The translations under genes were made by a program, and so were the position numbers. Positions 1-12,659 of a stretch of 64,000 bases of DNA are shown here, piece after piece. The notes under the pieces were generated by a model. The model saw only the letters and a list, made by a program, of their open reading frames with translations. It ran no database searches and was not told the DNA's origin. Each line of letters opens with the position of its first letter. The first letter of the stretch is position 1. Source of the stretch: Siphonodentalium dalli (lineage: Eukaryota > Mollusca > Scaphopoda > Gadilida > Siphonodentaliidae); NCBI GenBank assembly GCA_032622095.1, contig CP136062.1, forward strand, positions 230,840,578 to 230,904,577, in the 5' to 3' direction.

Positions 1-780
1 TTTGAAGGTATATTTAGAGCCTTTCCCATCTCAGTTAAATTATGATGAGCATGTGCAAGTGTGGCTGGACGTAGGTCTATCCCAAAAAGACATTTTTTTT
101 CAGAAAAACCAAACTTTCGTAACTTATATTATGGGCGCAATTACACCCGTCCTCTGAATTAAGTGCTCTCTATGTTATCCTGTTGGGAAGGACTGTGTGT
201 GACTACACATCGGGAAACTGCGTAAAATCATTTATAGAAAGTATAACGGTGCATCTATTTATTATGACCATCGATTAACAGATAAATTGACAATCTTTGT
301 AAATGACATGTTTACTTACAACACAAACTGTGACAACATTATTACACATGCATCTATTTTCGGTTGGATAAAATGTAGTTGACCTCTCTATACCTCAGGA
401 CGATTAATCAAACGATGAACCCATGACACGTGAATGGTTCACCCATAGCAATGATACAAGTATAATATGAATATGGTACCATACTATTTATATTCTTTTC
501 TAAAAAAAGGCTTTCAGTAATTCTCAATATTCATATGAATCAGTGAGAATATATCATCATCATGGTGAGCTTGTCTTACTGTCTCACCTGTATAATGGTG
601 CCATCCACCCTGATATAGACCTGCTGCTTGTTTCATCAATGCTATCATCATATGTGGAAACTGTAGGCATATAATTCCCATCTATTTGGCATGTTCCCTG
701 GATGATGAAAAACAACAGATTAAATTCAAATTAGCATGACTTGTTGTCATTGTCTGCTTTTACATCTAAACAAATTACCC
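1..780. other. Gene-free AT-rich DNA
   Basis: I see no open frame above background, no splice-bounded exon and no recognisable repeat in this stretch. Low-complexity A/T runs are common. Confidence 0.5.
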
Positions 781-1370
781 TCAGTCATAACAACTCACTA
801 AGTTTGTTTGTTTGTATTATGAATTGCACATTGGCAATTCCAAAATTTAAATTACCAACAGAAAGAATTACATTGCTAGATATTACATGCAACATCTGAT
901 TGACAGACTCATCACACAAAATCAGATTCCACTTTGAAATCTGAAGGGTGATTCATGTCTAATTTACAGGATACTAATGAGATAATGTTCATTCTGATAC
1001 CTATGAACTAAACTCTCTATTTTGAGAATAATCTGCGTGCGTGAGAGCACTCTAACTATAAGGCATTTTATTACTTGGTGAACAGATTTTTTGGCTCAAA
1101 GGTAGGAAAGGTGTGATGAATAAAATAAGAATACAAGTTTGTCATTTATATTTTTATTTTGAAATCAAGAGATGGATAAAAAAAAATATTGCCAAGATCA
1201 GTGTTCGTGTTTGTGGTTATTTTAGAGTCGGAAAATCCTGGCAGTTGTATACCAGATCTGTAATGTACCAGGAGGCTTCGCTGTTCATGTTGTATATTTT
1301 ACACAAACTTAAAACACTCTTTTCCTAAATTATATTTTTATATGTCTGGATTAATATTCCCATAGGTGGG

Positions 1371-2441
1371 AATAAAAACGATCGGCAGATGTTAACCCAT
1401 CCCTTGGCGATAGTAAATTACTATGATCGGAATAATAAATGAGAGTTTTGGTGTTGAATTATATATACTGTTATGTACTATTATAGACAAATGTACATAA
1501 CACAAATTATTGGAATTTATGGGTTACTCGCATTTATATAAGAGAATGCACTGGTACAGCTAAACCACCACAGCATTGGGTTACATGTGAAAAGTTGCCT
1601 GGACATGGAATACTTGGGTTAAGAGAGTCCAATTTAAGTTTACAATAATAATGTATCAAATTCTACCAACAATATAGTATAGATAAGACACCTCACTGCT
1701 GACCCAATAATTTCAATTATATAGCAGAGCTGTCAACAAATCACAAGAATTGTTTATGTTGAACACTGACTTCTCTATTAAACCAATAACAATTATAATG
1801 ACCTCAGACCATCTGAATATATCACTCTACAGCACAGATATCCAAGTCTACCATTAATACCATGTGATGTTTATTGTTGAATCTTTATTTTAAATTAGAT
1901 ACCATAGCTTTCTTTATCAGATTATTTGAACATCAATTGGCATAAGAGACATCAGAAAATAATATAGTCATATTAATAGCTAAGTAGTCCAAAGGCATGG
2001 GATGGAATTGGTGAATATGGCTCCAAACAAATTCACCAGTACATGGCAATATTATGGACCGATTTAAACCAAATTTGGTGTGGTGACGCAGGGTACCCTT
2101 GGCAGAGTTATAATGGTGTTAGTTTTTAAAATTTTGTTAGTTTAAATTTTTTTGTTTTTTAATTATTTAAACAAAAAATATTTTATTATATATTATTTTA
2201 ACTTTTTATTCATATTCATTTTTTTCATATTCGAACTCAATCTGTCTTTTATGCTGAGAAATTCATATACAAAATTTGGTTCCGATCAGATATAAAATGT
2301 TCGAGTTAACGCACCATGCGTAAAGTGTCTACAGACAGACAGACAGCCAGCCAGACAGACAGAGACGGACGGACTAACGACGAGTGGTCAATCCGGACAA
2401 CGACACTATGTTTACCATACTATGGTATGGGTAAACATAAA
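1371..2441 (+). mobile_element. Non-autonomous element, family A (copy 1)
   Basis: The 5' part holds the family signature 'cgatcggcagatgttaaccc', shared with about 4490, 5013, 6270 and 25020. The 3' end has a 'gacagacagac' block, 'gtggtcaatccgga' and the hairpin 'tgtttaccatac...gtatgggtaaaca' at 2409-2437, followed by taaaa. The body includes the sentence-like block 'caaatttggttccgatcaga' seen in every copy. There is no coding capacity. It lies inside the first insertion of the 0.8-4.45 kb duplication. The exact 5' boundary is uncertain. Confidence 0.6.
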
Positions 2442-2900
2442 AACAGAACATTTTATTTTGACAAACAACTTTTTTTGGGGGTTGGGAAATCTGTAAACCA
2501 GGTAATAAAATATTAAATGCCTAATTCTCCATCTTTGTTCTAACTAAGATGCAGTAAATACTAACTGTCTGTGGCATATTTATATATGTTTCTTTCAATA
2601 AAGCCAGCAGTCTCTGTTGGTATTGGTTAGTTAAATCTAGATTTAACGATGGGATCAATGTAGATAACTGTCCCTGTAAATAGAAGACCATAAAAAGATA
2701 AGACCATCTACGTCAGTCACAGTCTATATACGTATCTGCAGATCCACATGCATCAAAATCAAGAGATTCTGACATCTGTATAAATGCTGAAAGTCGAATA
2801 TGGATTAATTGAGCTGCAATGAAAATGAAATGTATGTTTTCTAAAATAGGAACTAGCATGACCAGAAAGCATTATTTGTTCTAAACAATATATGTTTTAA

Positions 2901-4358
2901 AACAAGAGGTGGCATCAGAGATGCTGTGTCTCGTTTTCGTTGGCTTACCGCCGGTGGCTACCGCCAATTGGTGTGCATCAGTATCGGTAGACTAATTAAT
3001 AGGTAAAATCGAAAAAATGACTAATTAAGGGCCATAACTCCATCAAATTTTATCGGGCCAGGCTGGTTTTCGAACTCGTCCGAAATATTCTTGGCAAGTA
3101 TGTCTATTCCAAATTTTAAACAAATCGGAGGACGTTTGTTGAAGTTATCGCACTAACGAGCTAAAAATTCACGAAAAATGACTAATTAAGGGCCATAACT
3201 CTATCAAATTTTATTGGGCCAGGCTGGTTTTCGAACTCGTCCAGGATATTATTGGAAGACACTTAAATACCAAATTTTAGTTGAATCGAATGACGTTTGT
3301 TGAAGTTTTCGCGCTAACGAGCTCAAAATTCGTACAAAATGACTACTTAAGGACCATAACTCTATCCAATTTTAATTGGACCGGGCCGGTTTTCTAACTC
3401 GTCCGAGGTATTCTTGGGAGACACCTATATATCAAAATTTCAATCAAATAGGATGATGTTTGTTAAATTATCGCGCTAACGAGCTGAAAATTTGTGAAAA
3501 AATGACTAATTAAGGGCCATAACTCTATCAAATTTTATCGGACCTGGCCGGTTTTCGAACTCGACCGAGATATTCTTGGGAGACACCTATATACCAAATT
3601 TCAATCAAATCGGATAACGTTTGTTGAAGTTATCGCGCTAACGAGCTGAAAATTCTTGAAAAATGACTAATTAAGAACCATAACTCTATCAAATTTTATC
3701 AGACCAGGCCGGTTTTCGAACTCGTCCGAGATATTCTTGGGAGACACCTATATACCAAATTTCAATCAAATCGGATAACGTTTGTTGAAGTTATCGCGCT
3801 AACGAGCTGAAAATTCGTGAAAAATGACTAATTAAGGGCCATAACTCTATCAAATTTTATCGGACCAGGCCGGTTTTCGAACTCATCCTAGATATTATTG
3901 GGAGACACCTATATACCAAATTTCAATCAAATCGGATAACGTTTGTTGAAGTTATCGCGCTAACGAGCTTAAAATTCGTGAAAAATGACTAATTAAGGGC
4001 CATAACTCTATCAAATTTTATCGGACCAGGCCGGTTTTCGAACTCGTCCGAGATATTCTTGGGAGACACCTATATCCCAAATTTCAATCGAATCAGATAA
4101 CGTTTGTTGAAGTTGTTGCGCTAACGAGCCTAAAATCAGTGAAAAATGGCAAAGGGCCATAACTCTGTAATAAATGTGTGGACGAACCCGATTTTTTGTC
4201 TGCAGCTTACGTGCATGGATATGTACTCACACACCAAATTTTAATCCGTCAATAAACGGTTGAGTTATAAGCAAAACACGTCGCTCGCCCGTCCGCCGCC
4301 CGCCCACCGTCCCTCATCAAACTATAAGTCGAGTTTTAGAGAAAACTCGACTAACAAA
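2901..4358 (+). mobile_element. Non-autonomous element, family B, with internal tandem array
   Basis: It starts 'aacaagaggt' followed by an imperfect hairpin (ggcatcagagatgctg). The middle is eight copies of a 161-bp unit. The 3' end has a gcccgtccg-rich block and a hairpin at about 4327-4353 (stem agtcgagttt / aaactcgact), then aacaaaa. It is absent from the paralogous site near 11.1 kb, so it is an insertion. A terminal hairpin with no long TIR is reminiscent of Helitron/Helentron-type or 'pearl'-like elements; that assignment is inference. Confidence 0.6.
3010..4172 (+). repeat. 161-bp tandem repeat array, about 8 units
   Basis: The 'ccataactc' landmark recurs at about 3032, 3193, 3354, 3517, 3678, 3839, 4000 and 4157, a spacing of 161-163 bp (157 for the last). 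Each unit carries 'cgaactcgtccgagatattc' and 'gttatcgcgctaacgagct'. Middle units are much more alike than end units, as expected for unequal crossing-over. Confidence 0.9.
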
Positions 4359-4471
4359 ACATGACATGAGCACTATATATTTACAAGCCTGTGTGCTTCA
4401 ATAAATCCAAGTTGGTGATAGGTCAACTGACAATTGAGTATTGCATATTATATCCCACTTAAACACACCAT

Positions 4472-4979
4472 AACAGCGAGAGGCCGATCATGATCGGCAG
4501 ATGTTTAACCCATACCTTGGCGATAGCGATTAGCTATAACTGATAATTGGTCAAAGATATGATCACAGTAATCCATATATCAGTACCTAACTTAAAATCA
4601 AAAACTCAAATAATTTGTCTTAAGAAGGAGTTAAAGTATTTGGGGTGGGCGAGGAGTCATTTTAAATCTCATAACTCTGTCCCTATACACACAAGGACCT
4701 CTCACTGGGAGATCAAATGTTTAGCCATTAATCAATTTGACAGATAGGATAAACAATTATTCATATTCATAATCCATATTCAAACTCAAACTGTAATTTG
4801 GGCTGAGAAACCTATATACAAAATTTGGTTCCGATCAAATAGAAAATGTTTGAGTTATCTCAGTATGCGTAAAATGTCTACAGACGGCTAGACAGACAAA
4901 CGGATGAAATACGAGTGGTCAATCCGGACGTTGACACTATGTGTACCATACTATGGTATGGGTACACATAAAAAGTTTT
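4472..4979 (+). mobile_element. Non-autonomous element, family A (copy 2)
   Basis: This is a compact copy of about 0.5 kb. It has a 5' gagaggccgatcatgatcgg palindrome, then 'taacccataccttggcgata', the 'caaatttggttccgatcaaa' block, a gacagac stretch and the 3' hairpin 'tgtgtaccatac...gtatgggtacaca' at 4940-4968 followed by taaaa. Confidence 0.7.
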
Positions 4980-4990
4980 ATCTCATGCAG

Positions 4991-6163
4991 AGTACAAGAA
5001 CGAGAGGACGATCACGATCGGCAGATGTTTAACCCATACCTTGGCGATAGCGATTAGCTATAACTGATAATTGGTCAAAGATATGATCACAGTAATACAT
5101 ATATCAGTACTTAAACTTAAAATTAAAAACTCATATAATTTGTCTTAAGAAGGGGTTAAAGTATTTGGGGTGGGGGAGTCATTTTAAATCTCATAACTCT
5201 GTCCCTATTCACACAAGGACCTCTCACTGTGAGATCCAATGGTTTAGTCATTAATCAATTTGACAGATAGGATAAACAATTATCCAGCCAGCAGGTTGTT
5301 TATCTTTACCTTCATACAACCACCCCCTAGAGCTCTGTAACATGTCATCACTCAATTAATAACAGATTTCGCTTGGAATGACATCTATTAAAGGTACACT
5401 CATATAGTCTGGATATTGGATGTTCACATGGCAATTTATTGATATCATTATATTACATGCAACTATTGCAATAAAATCTTCATATTTTCAAAACAGGACA
5501 TCACACCTAATTAATGATATACAACTAAAACAAATTAATGTCAATGACAAATTTTTTTTTTTAATTAAAATATTTTTTTATTAATATAAAAGTTTTTTAA
5601 TATTTTGTGCGTGTTAAATTCAATCTAAAAAAATATTAAAATTGTTTTTAATTAAATAATTTTTTTATTATTATAAAAGTTTTTAAATATTTTTTGCGTG
5701 TTAAATTCAAGCTAAATTTTTTTTTCAAAATTAAAATTTCGAATTTAAAAAAGAAAAGAAAAGGGGGTCATAACTCCTTTAAAATAAATCGGATCAAACC
5801 CATATTCGAACTTGATCTATATTTTGGGCTGACAATCTCACATAGCAAATTTGTTGTCAATCAGATAAAAAATTTGTGAGTTATGGCAGCATGCATGAAT
5901 TCTAAGTAAAAAAAAGGGCCATAACTCTGTAAAAAAAACTTGGATCAAACCTGGATTCGAACTCGAACTGTATTTTGGGATATGAAACCTATATTAAAAA
6001 TTTGGTTTCGATCAAATAGAAAATGTTAGAGTTATCGCATTATGCCTAAAGTGTCTACGGACGGACAGACAGACTGACGTACAGATGGACAGACGAACGA
6101 TGAGTGGTCAATCTGGACATTGACACTATGTGTACCATACTATGGTATAGGTACACATAAAAA
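4991..6163 (+). mobile_element. Non-autonomous element(s), family A (copies 3 and 4)
   Basis: 4993-5280 is nearly identical to the first 300 bases of the 4472-4979 copy. After unrelated AT-rich DNA (5290-5540), a body and 3' end of the same family follow at 5690-6163, with hairpin at 6129-6157. This is either one long copy with an insertion or two truncated copies. Confidence 0.55.
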
Positions 6164-6257
6164 GTTTTATCTCATGCAGAGTACAAGAAAAATATATCAA
6201 ACCTGGTGTGCCCCTTTAATATTTCTATTCACATTTGTAATCAATTGAAATCAATGT

Positions 6258-6325
6258 CAAACGAGAGGCCGATCACGATCGGCAGATGTTTAACCCATAC
6301 CTTGGCGATAGCGATTAGCTATTTT
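6258..6325 (+). mobile_element. Family A 5' fragment
   Basis: Only the first 65 bases of the family are present: gagaggccgatcacgatcgg, then cttggcgatagcgattagct. The sequence then departs just before the TTAA-flanked MITE. Confidence 0.6.
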
Positions 6326-6373
6326 CATAAATCCTTACACCAACCTTTTCAACAATTCACACCTTACTATTAA

Positions 6374-6809
6374 AGTTACTCAATCCGATTAAGCACCCCT
6401 CAGTTACTATTTATTTAGCTTCGGGGGTAAAAAATATTTGATTTGAATCGAGGAACCCATTCATCAAGGCTCAGAGTGAGCAGATATCAATTCTTTAAAT
6501 CTATTATTTTTCACACCTGGAATATTTAGTGGCCCAGTAAAAGTCGATGAGAAGACCAAATAGCAGATAAAGATGGATAACTCTAAAATCAAGTGACCTT
6601 TTTGTGTCAGATTTTTGACAAACCGGGAAAATTTCATTATACAAATTGTTAATAAATAACAGGTTTTGGGCAATTTTATACTATAGTGGACTGTGGATAG
6701 CATTATTTTTGGGCACTTAGTTGATTCTGATAACTAAAGCGGCATTTAACAAAAATTGTTGTTGTTGGAATCTGATAATATGGGGACCATCGAATCAGAT
6801 TGAGTACCT
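6374..6809. mobile_element. TTAA-flanked MITE, copy 1
   Basis: Ends are inverted: agttactcaatccgat at the left and atcagattgagtacct at the right. TTAA lies directly outside each end (6370-6373 and 6810-6813). A second copy is at 32277-32733. TTAA target sites are typical of piggyBac- and Kolobok-type transposases. No coding sequence is present. Confidence 0.75.
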
Positions 6810-6813
6810 TTAA

Positions 6814-8050
6814 GTTCAAAAGTGGCATAAGACTTATTGAGCACCTTCCATATGGATATGGCATTCGATTTGAACCTATTAGATCACTCTAAAATATATA
6901 AGTCTTATAGAGTGATAAAGCTAATTAAGCTCAGTCCATAGTCAGACAGAAGCACCATACAACAGATAAAGATAAAATAGTTATAATTTTGGTAAAATAT
7001 GATTGATAATGATTGGATATAACATATTTTAATGCATAATTATGAGATAACTAGAGGTGAGATATGAGAATGGTCAGATTGAAGATATTAGAGTCATTAC
7101 ATTGGATAGCATACTGTATGTCTATGGAATGAGTGGGTTAATTTGCTTCTAAGCAGATCATTTGAAAGATACAAGTCTATAAACAGCAGAAATATAATTA
7201 AAATTAGGTTTAATATTTTCAAAACCATTCAATCGATACCAAAATCTATAGTGAAGAATGTGTCATGATTAACCTGGATGTGATTATAAGAGTGATTGGG
7301 TTAAAAATGTTAAGTTATCACATTGTGTCAACAGGATTTTTGGAGAATGTTAACAATTTAAACCAAATAAACCAAATGACCCTCTCGATGCAGGTTGGGG
7401 ATGTGTTATTATAAACTATGACATGATATATAAACATAATCATTGACAAATATTTGAATTATTAAATCAGATAGCAAGGGATTAATCTTAACCACACTAA
7501 TGAACTTAGCAACACAACATAGTATATAAAAGCATGTAATTGGATTAGAAGCCCATACAAAAAGTCAGTCTCAAGAATACAAGCAATGTTATTATTATCC
7601 TGCACCCCAAATGCAATAGAGGGAATTTCAAAATAAGACATTTCCTCTGATGATAAATATTCAATTGGTGGTTTTTAGAAATCCTTACTGAACATGGCTC
7701 AAAGTGAAAGGTATACTTTAATATCTGCCTATCGGATATCATGTGTCTATGGAATGGGTTAATTTTAATCCCAAAGTCCATGCAAGTGAAAAGTGGATCA
7801 CCATCAACCTGGATATAGAATCAGAGAACGATCAAATGAAAAGCATCAAAACCATATTATGTGTGGAGAGGGTTAACCATTTTCAATGACATCATATGAT
7901 GGAACTAGGGAATGGGTAGTGTCTCTACAGCTGCTCCTTGGCCATATGTACTGGTGTATTATGTCAATCAACTGTACTGATCCATAGCTAAATATAGACT
8001 CTAATAATTCACTGCTAACTGATATCATCACTGGTAATTAATTGTTGACT
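6814..8050. other. No gene seen
   Basis: AT-rich DNA with scattered short repeats of motifs such as 'gaatgggttaa' and 'tcaacctggat'. I found no exon-like open frame with splice signals and no element ends. Confidence 0.4.
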
Positions 8051-8059
8051 GCTATGGTA

Positions 8060-9175
8060 ATCTGTTCAATTCTTAGTTGAAAAAGGGCCAGAACTCTGGT
8101 ATAAAATATCGGATCTAACCCATATTCAAACTCGATGTGTATTTTGAGTTGAGAAATTCACATACCAAATTTGGTTCCTATCAGTTGAACAAGAGCATCG
8201 CTAGGGCATGGCAAAATACGCCCTTTAGCTATTTCGAATTGTACTACTGCAAAATAAAATAATACTTTGGGCTTACATTTGAAGAATATCTGATATACCC
8301 CTAATTTCAATGCCAAAATGCGGTCAAATTCTAAGTCGAAAAATGGCTGTAACTCATGTGAAAATAATCAGACAGAACCTATATTCGAACTTGGCCTGTA
8401 GTTTTAGCTGGGAAATACACATGTATACCAGCTTTGGTTCAGATCAAATAATCAAAACTGGAGTTATCGGTCGGAAACCGAAATGTTATGAAATTGGTCA
8501 AATTCTAAGTCGAAAAAGGGCTGTAACTCACACTAAAATAACTGGACGGAACCCATACTCGAACATGGCCTGTATCTTTAGCTGGGAAATACACATACCA
8601 ACTTTGGTTCAGATCAAATAATCCAAACTGGAGTTATCGGTCGGAAACCAAAAATATTAACAGACGGTCAAATTCTAAGTCGAAAAAGGGCCGTAACTCA
8701 TGTAAAAACAATTGGACGGAACCCATATTCGAACTTGGCCTGTATCTTTAGCTGGGAAATACACATACCAACTTTGGTTCAGATCAAATTATCCAAACTG
8801 GAGTTATCGATCGGAAACCAAAAATGTTAACGGACGGACGAACAAATGGGTAGATATGTGGCTCCGACCTATGTGGCTAGAAATGGTAATGTGGCTTTAG
8901 TTTTTATGTGGCTTCTCAAGTAGCCATAAAATTTTATGTGGCTATCAAGTAGTAGATAGTGATAAAACTCCAGCTTATGGATTCATAACATGTTGGAATT
9001 ATAGCAGAAGAAGCTGGTTAAAACTCAAAAACTTGCACACAGCAACTGGGACAGTGGAATAGGAGAAACTGACAGGTCCGTCATTAGTAAATACGGACGG
9101 ACGGACTAACGACGAGTGGTCAATCCGGACATTGACACTATGTTTACCATACTATGGTATGGGTAAACATAAAAT
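8060..9175 (+). mobile_element. Family A-type element with 172-bp tandem units
   Basis: A nested start 'aacaagagcatcgctagggc' is at about 8188. Three tandem units of about 172 bp follow, with landmark 'ctgtaactca' or 'ccgtaactca' at about 8347, 8521 and 8691; each unit carries 'tagctgggaaatacacat'. The 3' end has 'gtggtcaatccggacattga' and the family A hairpin at 9141-9169. Apparent open frames across the units are repeat by-products. Confidence 0.65.
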
Positions 9176-9289
9176 GGACATCATGGCTTGTTGAACTGTT
9201 TTTTGATTAGTCAATGTGTGAAATAATGTACACAACACATATTATATTGCAGTCTATTCTTTATACCCATGTCAGCATTTAACTATCAT

Positions 9290-9385
9290 ACCTAGTGTTG
9301 AAACAATTAGTCGACTAGTCAACATCGATTAAAATTTTAGCAATAATCGATTAGCAATCTCCTAGTTGACTAATCGTCATATTTC
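9290..9385. mobile_element. Possible hAT-like palindromic fragment
   Basis: 'attagtcgactagtcaac' at about 9308 is inverted as 'gttgactaatcg' at about 9363, enclosing 'cgattaaaattttagc'. This resembles ends of short palindromic elements. No target-site duplication is visible. Confidence 0.3.
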
Positions 9386-10080
9386 CCAGAAAGGTATAGA
9401 TAAACATTTCATTGGTAGCAATTAATCATGGATGCATTCAGTATACTTCCATATTTATCGTTGCCCGTGTGTATAAAGCACTTAAAGCACAAACTATTGC
9501 AGTGGAACCCAAATACGACCACCTGGTGGCGGTTACTGTATTATAAAAAAATGTTGCTGATCTAGATATTCAGTCATCACGTGACAGATAGCGACTTGTT
9601 ATTGTCTATTATTCACTGGAAAAATGGGAGCCTTTTGATGTCTCATTAGAACAATCATTGTTCGGCTCGGTCCCCCAACAATTCAGGTAGGTCAGACCTT
9701 TCATACTCAATAGTTTAAATAAAACTTTCTGGGTGCCCTAAATAATATGTATACCCCTTCTGTTTGACCATTCCCCAATAAAAAAGTAATGTACATTTGT
9801 TTGATTTTGAACATACACAATGTTAATGCATAACTTACCATAAGTTAATGAGAATGAACAGTCAAACACTGCAGGTATGGCTTGTATGAATATTAATTGA
9901 TTTTACAGGAAGCTATTGATTGGTCAAGCCACCCAATCTTCGATGCGCAAGTAATTGCATTGGAGCAATTCCTCCAGTTTGAAATAATTTATTCCGTGGG
10001 AGAATCTAGACCTAGATGTTGATTGTAGTGAAACCTTGGCCTAGTTTGAATGAGACTGATACTATACTGATTGCAAAATT
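9386..10080. other. No gene seen
   Basis: I see no supported exon, RNA gene or complete element here. Confidence 0.4.
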
Positions 10081-10089
10081 ACATGCTTT

Positions 10090-11190
10090 AGCTTTCCTTA
10101 ACCATTACCATTTCCAACAGAAAGATCGAGTTATATTGCTTGATATTATATGCACACTCTGAATGAAGGGTTTGGCACATGTATGCAGTTATATTGCTTG
10201 ATATTACATGCACCCTCTGAATGATGGGTTTGACACATGTATGCAGTTATATTGCTTGGTATTACATGCACCCTCTGAATGATGGGTTTGACACGTGTAT
10301 GCAGTTATATTGCTTGGTATTACATGCACCCTCTGAATGATGGGTTTGACACGTGTATGCAGTTATATTGCTTGATATTGCATGCACCCTCTGAATGATG
10401 GGTTTGACACGTGTATGTAGTTATATTGCTTGATATTACATGCACCCTCTGAATGATGGGATTTGACACGTGTATGCAGTTATATTGCTTGATATTACAT
10501 GCACCCTCTGAATGATGGGATTTGACACATGTATGCAGTTATATTTCTTGTTATTACATGCACCCTCTGAATGATGGGTTTGACACGTGTATGCAGTTAT
10601 TGTGAAGAGTTGTGATGAAGAACCATCCAATTTGATTAAAAATCTGATTTAACTTTGAAATGTGAATGTAAATGTCGGGATTTGCAGGATACTAATGAGA
10701 TTATGTTCTTTCTGATAGCTATGAACTAAACTCTCTATTTTGAGAATAATCTGCGAGTCTGCATGGGAGTATTCTGTGAAGGTAATTCTCCATCTTTATT
10801 CTAACTAAGATGCCGTTAATATACTAACTTTCTGTGGCGTTATTAGATATGCTTCTTTCAACCTTATTAACACATCCAGCAGGTTATCTTTATCTCGGTT
10901 CGTAGATACCTGTTTAGGTATTGTTTCACTTTCCTGTAAGAATGAATACACCAACCATTAAAATGATAAGTCCATCTGCATCAAAATCAGGGGATTCTGA
11001 TATCTATTTACATGCTGAATATGGATTAACTGAGCTGCAATAAAGTGTATGTTTTCTGAAATAGGAACTAAGATGACCAGAAAGCATAATTCAATATTAA
11101 TTTGTTTTGAACAATATTAGCCTGTGTCCTACAATTAATCCCAGTTGGTAATTGGTCAACTGGCAATTGAGTATTGCATCTTAAAAGCCA
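10090..11190 (+). repeat. Dispersed duplication, copy 2
   Basis: Co-linear with 0.8-4.45 kb once the insertions there are removed. It includes 'tttgcaggatactaatgaga', 'ctctattttgagaataatct', 'gaccagaaagca' and 'caattgagtattgcat'. It contains the 58-bp minisatellite, where copy 1 has a single diverged unit near 865-920. Confidence 0.75.
10127..10600 (+). repeat. 58/59-bp minisatellite, about 8 units
   Basis: The unit contains 'gcagttatattgcttgatat' and 'tgcaccctctgaatgatggg'. 'gcagttat' recurs at about 10185, 10243, 10301, 10359, 10417, 10476, 10535 and 10593. The first unit is the most diverged. The inner units differ by only a few bases. Confidence 0.92.
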
Positions 11191-11535
11191 ATTGTTTGTC
11201 TGTGTGCTTGTCTGTAACTACTCTGTCATGATTTTTGCTCGCTATAAATATGTGACCCTCAAGTCTGATTGTGCCCCAATTTTGACCATGTCCTGTGGCA
11301 TGTGCCATCTTAGAATATGAAATGCATTATTTATTGCCTCATGCCATTAGTGAGAGTGAATGTGACCTGAATCTGTCTCCAGGCCACAATTGCCCACTGT
11401 GCCCCTCAGACATCACACCTGGAGGTATTGAGAGCTTTTTTCAAGCTAAATACCCATGGACTGTATAGCATGTTGCTGTTGACCTGTATGAACTGGAACA
11501 TTCCTATTACATATAATTAAAAAAAACCTGTTTCA

Positions 11536-12640
11536 GTGCTGGAGCTATAATGAGGAGCAAAAGATCATCAGTTTGTTGAGAAATTTATTCAGAGATGGAT
11601 CAGTGTGTTTGGATCACCTCAGAGACTGTTCAGTGATAACGGAGGGGAATTTAAATTGAAGTAAGAGACAAGTGTGGAAACTTTAACACAGATGTGATGA
11701 CCACAGCTGGATACAGCATGTGGAACAATGTTTTTTTAAAAGACATAGTTATACTCTTACTGAAACTGTAACAATGATAAAAGCTGAAACAAAGTGTGAC
11801 TGGGAGACTGCCTTAAACTGGGGTTTAATGGCAAAGAACTGTTTGATAAATATTCATGGCTTCATTTTTTATCAACTTTTTTGGAAAAAATCCAACACTG
11901 CCTTCAGTTTTGGTTGATAAGCCACCATCGTTGGATGCAAGAAAATCCAGTCAAAGTGTTTTCAAACACATCTATGGTCTATACACTGCGTGAAAAGTAT
12001 TCACACAAGCGGAGTGTTCTGAAAGGATCAGGAGAGCCTTACGTAAAAATGTTAGACCTACCAATGAACCATGTGTTAATGGAGAGAAGGTCTACTACAA
12101 GAGACCTGACAACCTGACCTGAGTGGAAAGGTCCAGCTACTGTTATCGGACAGGATGGTGTGATTGTATTCTTACGGCATGGAGGCATGGTTATTATGGT
12201 TCATCAGTGCAGAATACAAAAGAGGATAAAAAGATGCCAAATATGGAAAATGATGATAGTGATAATGATGAATCCACAGAAAACAATGAATCAACATCTA
12301 GTAACACAGACATTCATAAACAAAGTACTGCTGCTGCTATTTCAGATAAGGAATTATCATCTATAAAACCTGGCCAGCTTATCAAATATAAACATGGAAA
12401 CTGGGGAATCAGTTTGTGCCAGAATACTTGGTAAAGCTGCGAAACGTTCTGGACGAAATCGATACTGGTCTTATGTTGAATATTCTGAGACTGAGAACTT
12501 AGAGGGTGCCCACAGTATACATGTGGTGGACATTCAGAATCTGTTATGGTTCTAGAAGAGGATGCAGTGTGAAGTGAAGCCAAGCAAGCAGAATTGAACA
12601 ATATTTATGTAGATGTAGAAAATAAAGGACAGGCACTTGT
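11536..12640 (+). pseudogene. Copia-type integrase with start of reverse transcriptase, broken
   Basis: Reading across several frameshifts gives integrase-core sequence (RWISVFGSPQRLFSDNGGEF near 11595-11655), then TTAGYS, CDWETALNWGLMAKN (about 11798-11840), the integrase C-terminal stretch (VYYKRPD, KGPATVIGQDG, about 12090-12160), an acidic linker, and finally EAKQAELNN and a degenerate KGQALV, which corresponds to the start of a Copia RT. The order integrase before RT is that of Ty1/Copia elements. Multiple frameshifts make it non-functional. It is cut off abruptly at about 12640, where gag sequence follows. Confidence 0.7.
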
Positions 12641-12659
12641 GTGTTAACTGTGGAGACAT

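Larger units (their letters stand above)
785..4460 (+). repeat. Dispersed duplication, copy 1 (interrupted)
   Basis: Blocks at about 840-1040, 2515-2905 and 4385-4460 match, in the same order and orientation, blocks of 10.1-11.2 kb. Shared landmarks include 'ctctattttgagaataatct' (about 1012 and 10732), 'aattctccatcttt' (about 2522 and 10784) and 'gaccagaaagca' (about 2860 and 11075). Copy 1 has gained two insertions, about 1040-2515 and 2901-4358. Copy 2 instead carries a minisatellite expansion. No coding content was recognised in the shared sequence. Confidence 0.75.

Noticed and set aside
8310-8900. Plus-strand open frames of 62-103 codons
   Set aside because: They cover the 172-bp tandem units of an element, and the repeated peptide simply reflects the repeat.
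10127-10600. CRISPR-like regular repeat
   Set aside because: The whole 58-bp unit repeats with no variable spacers; it is a minisatellite in eukaryotic DNA.
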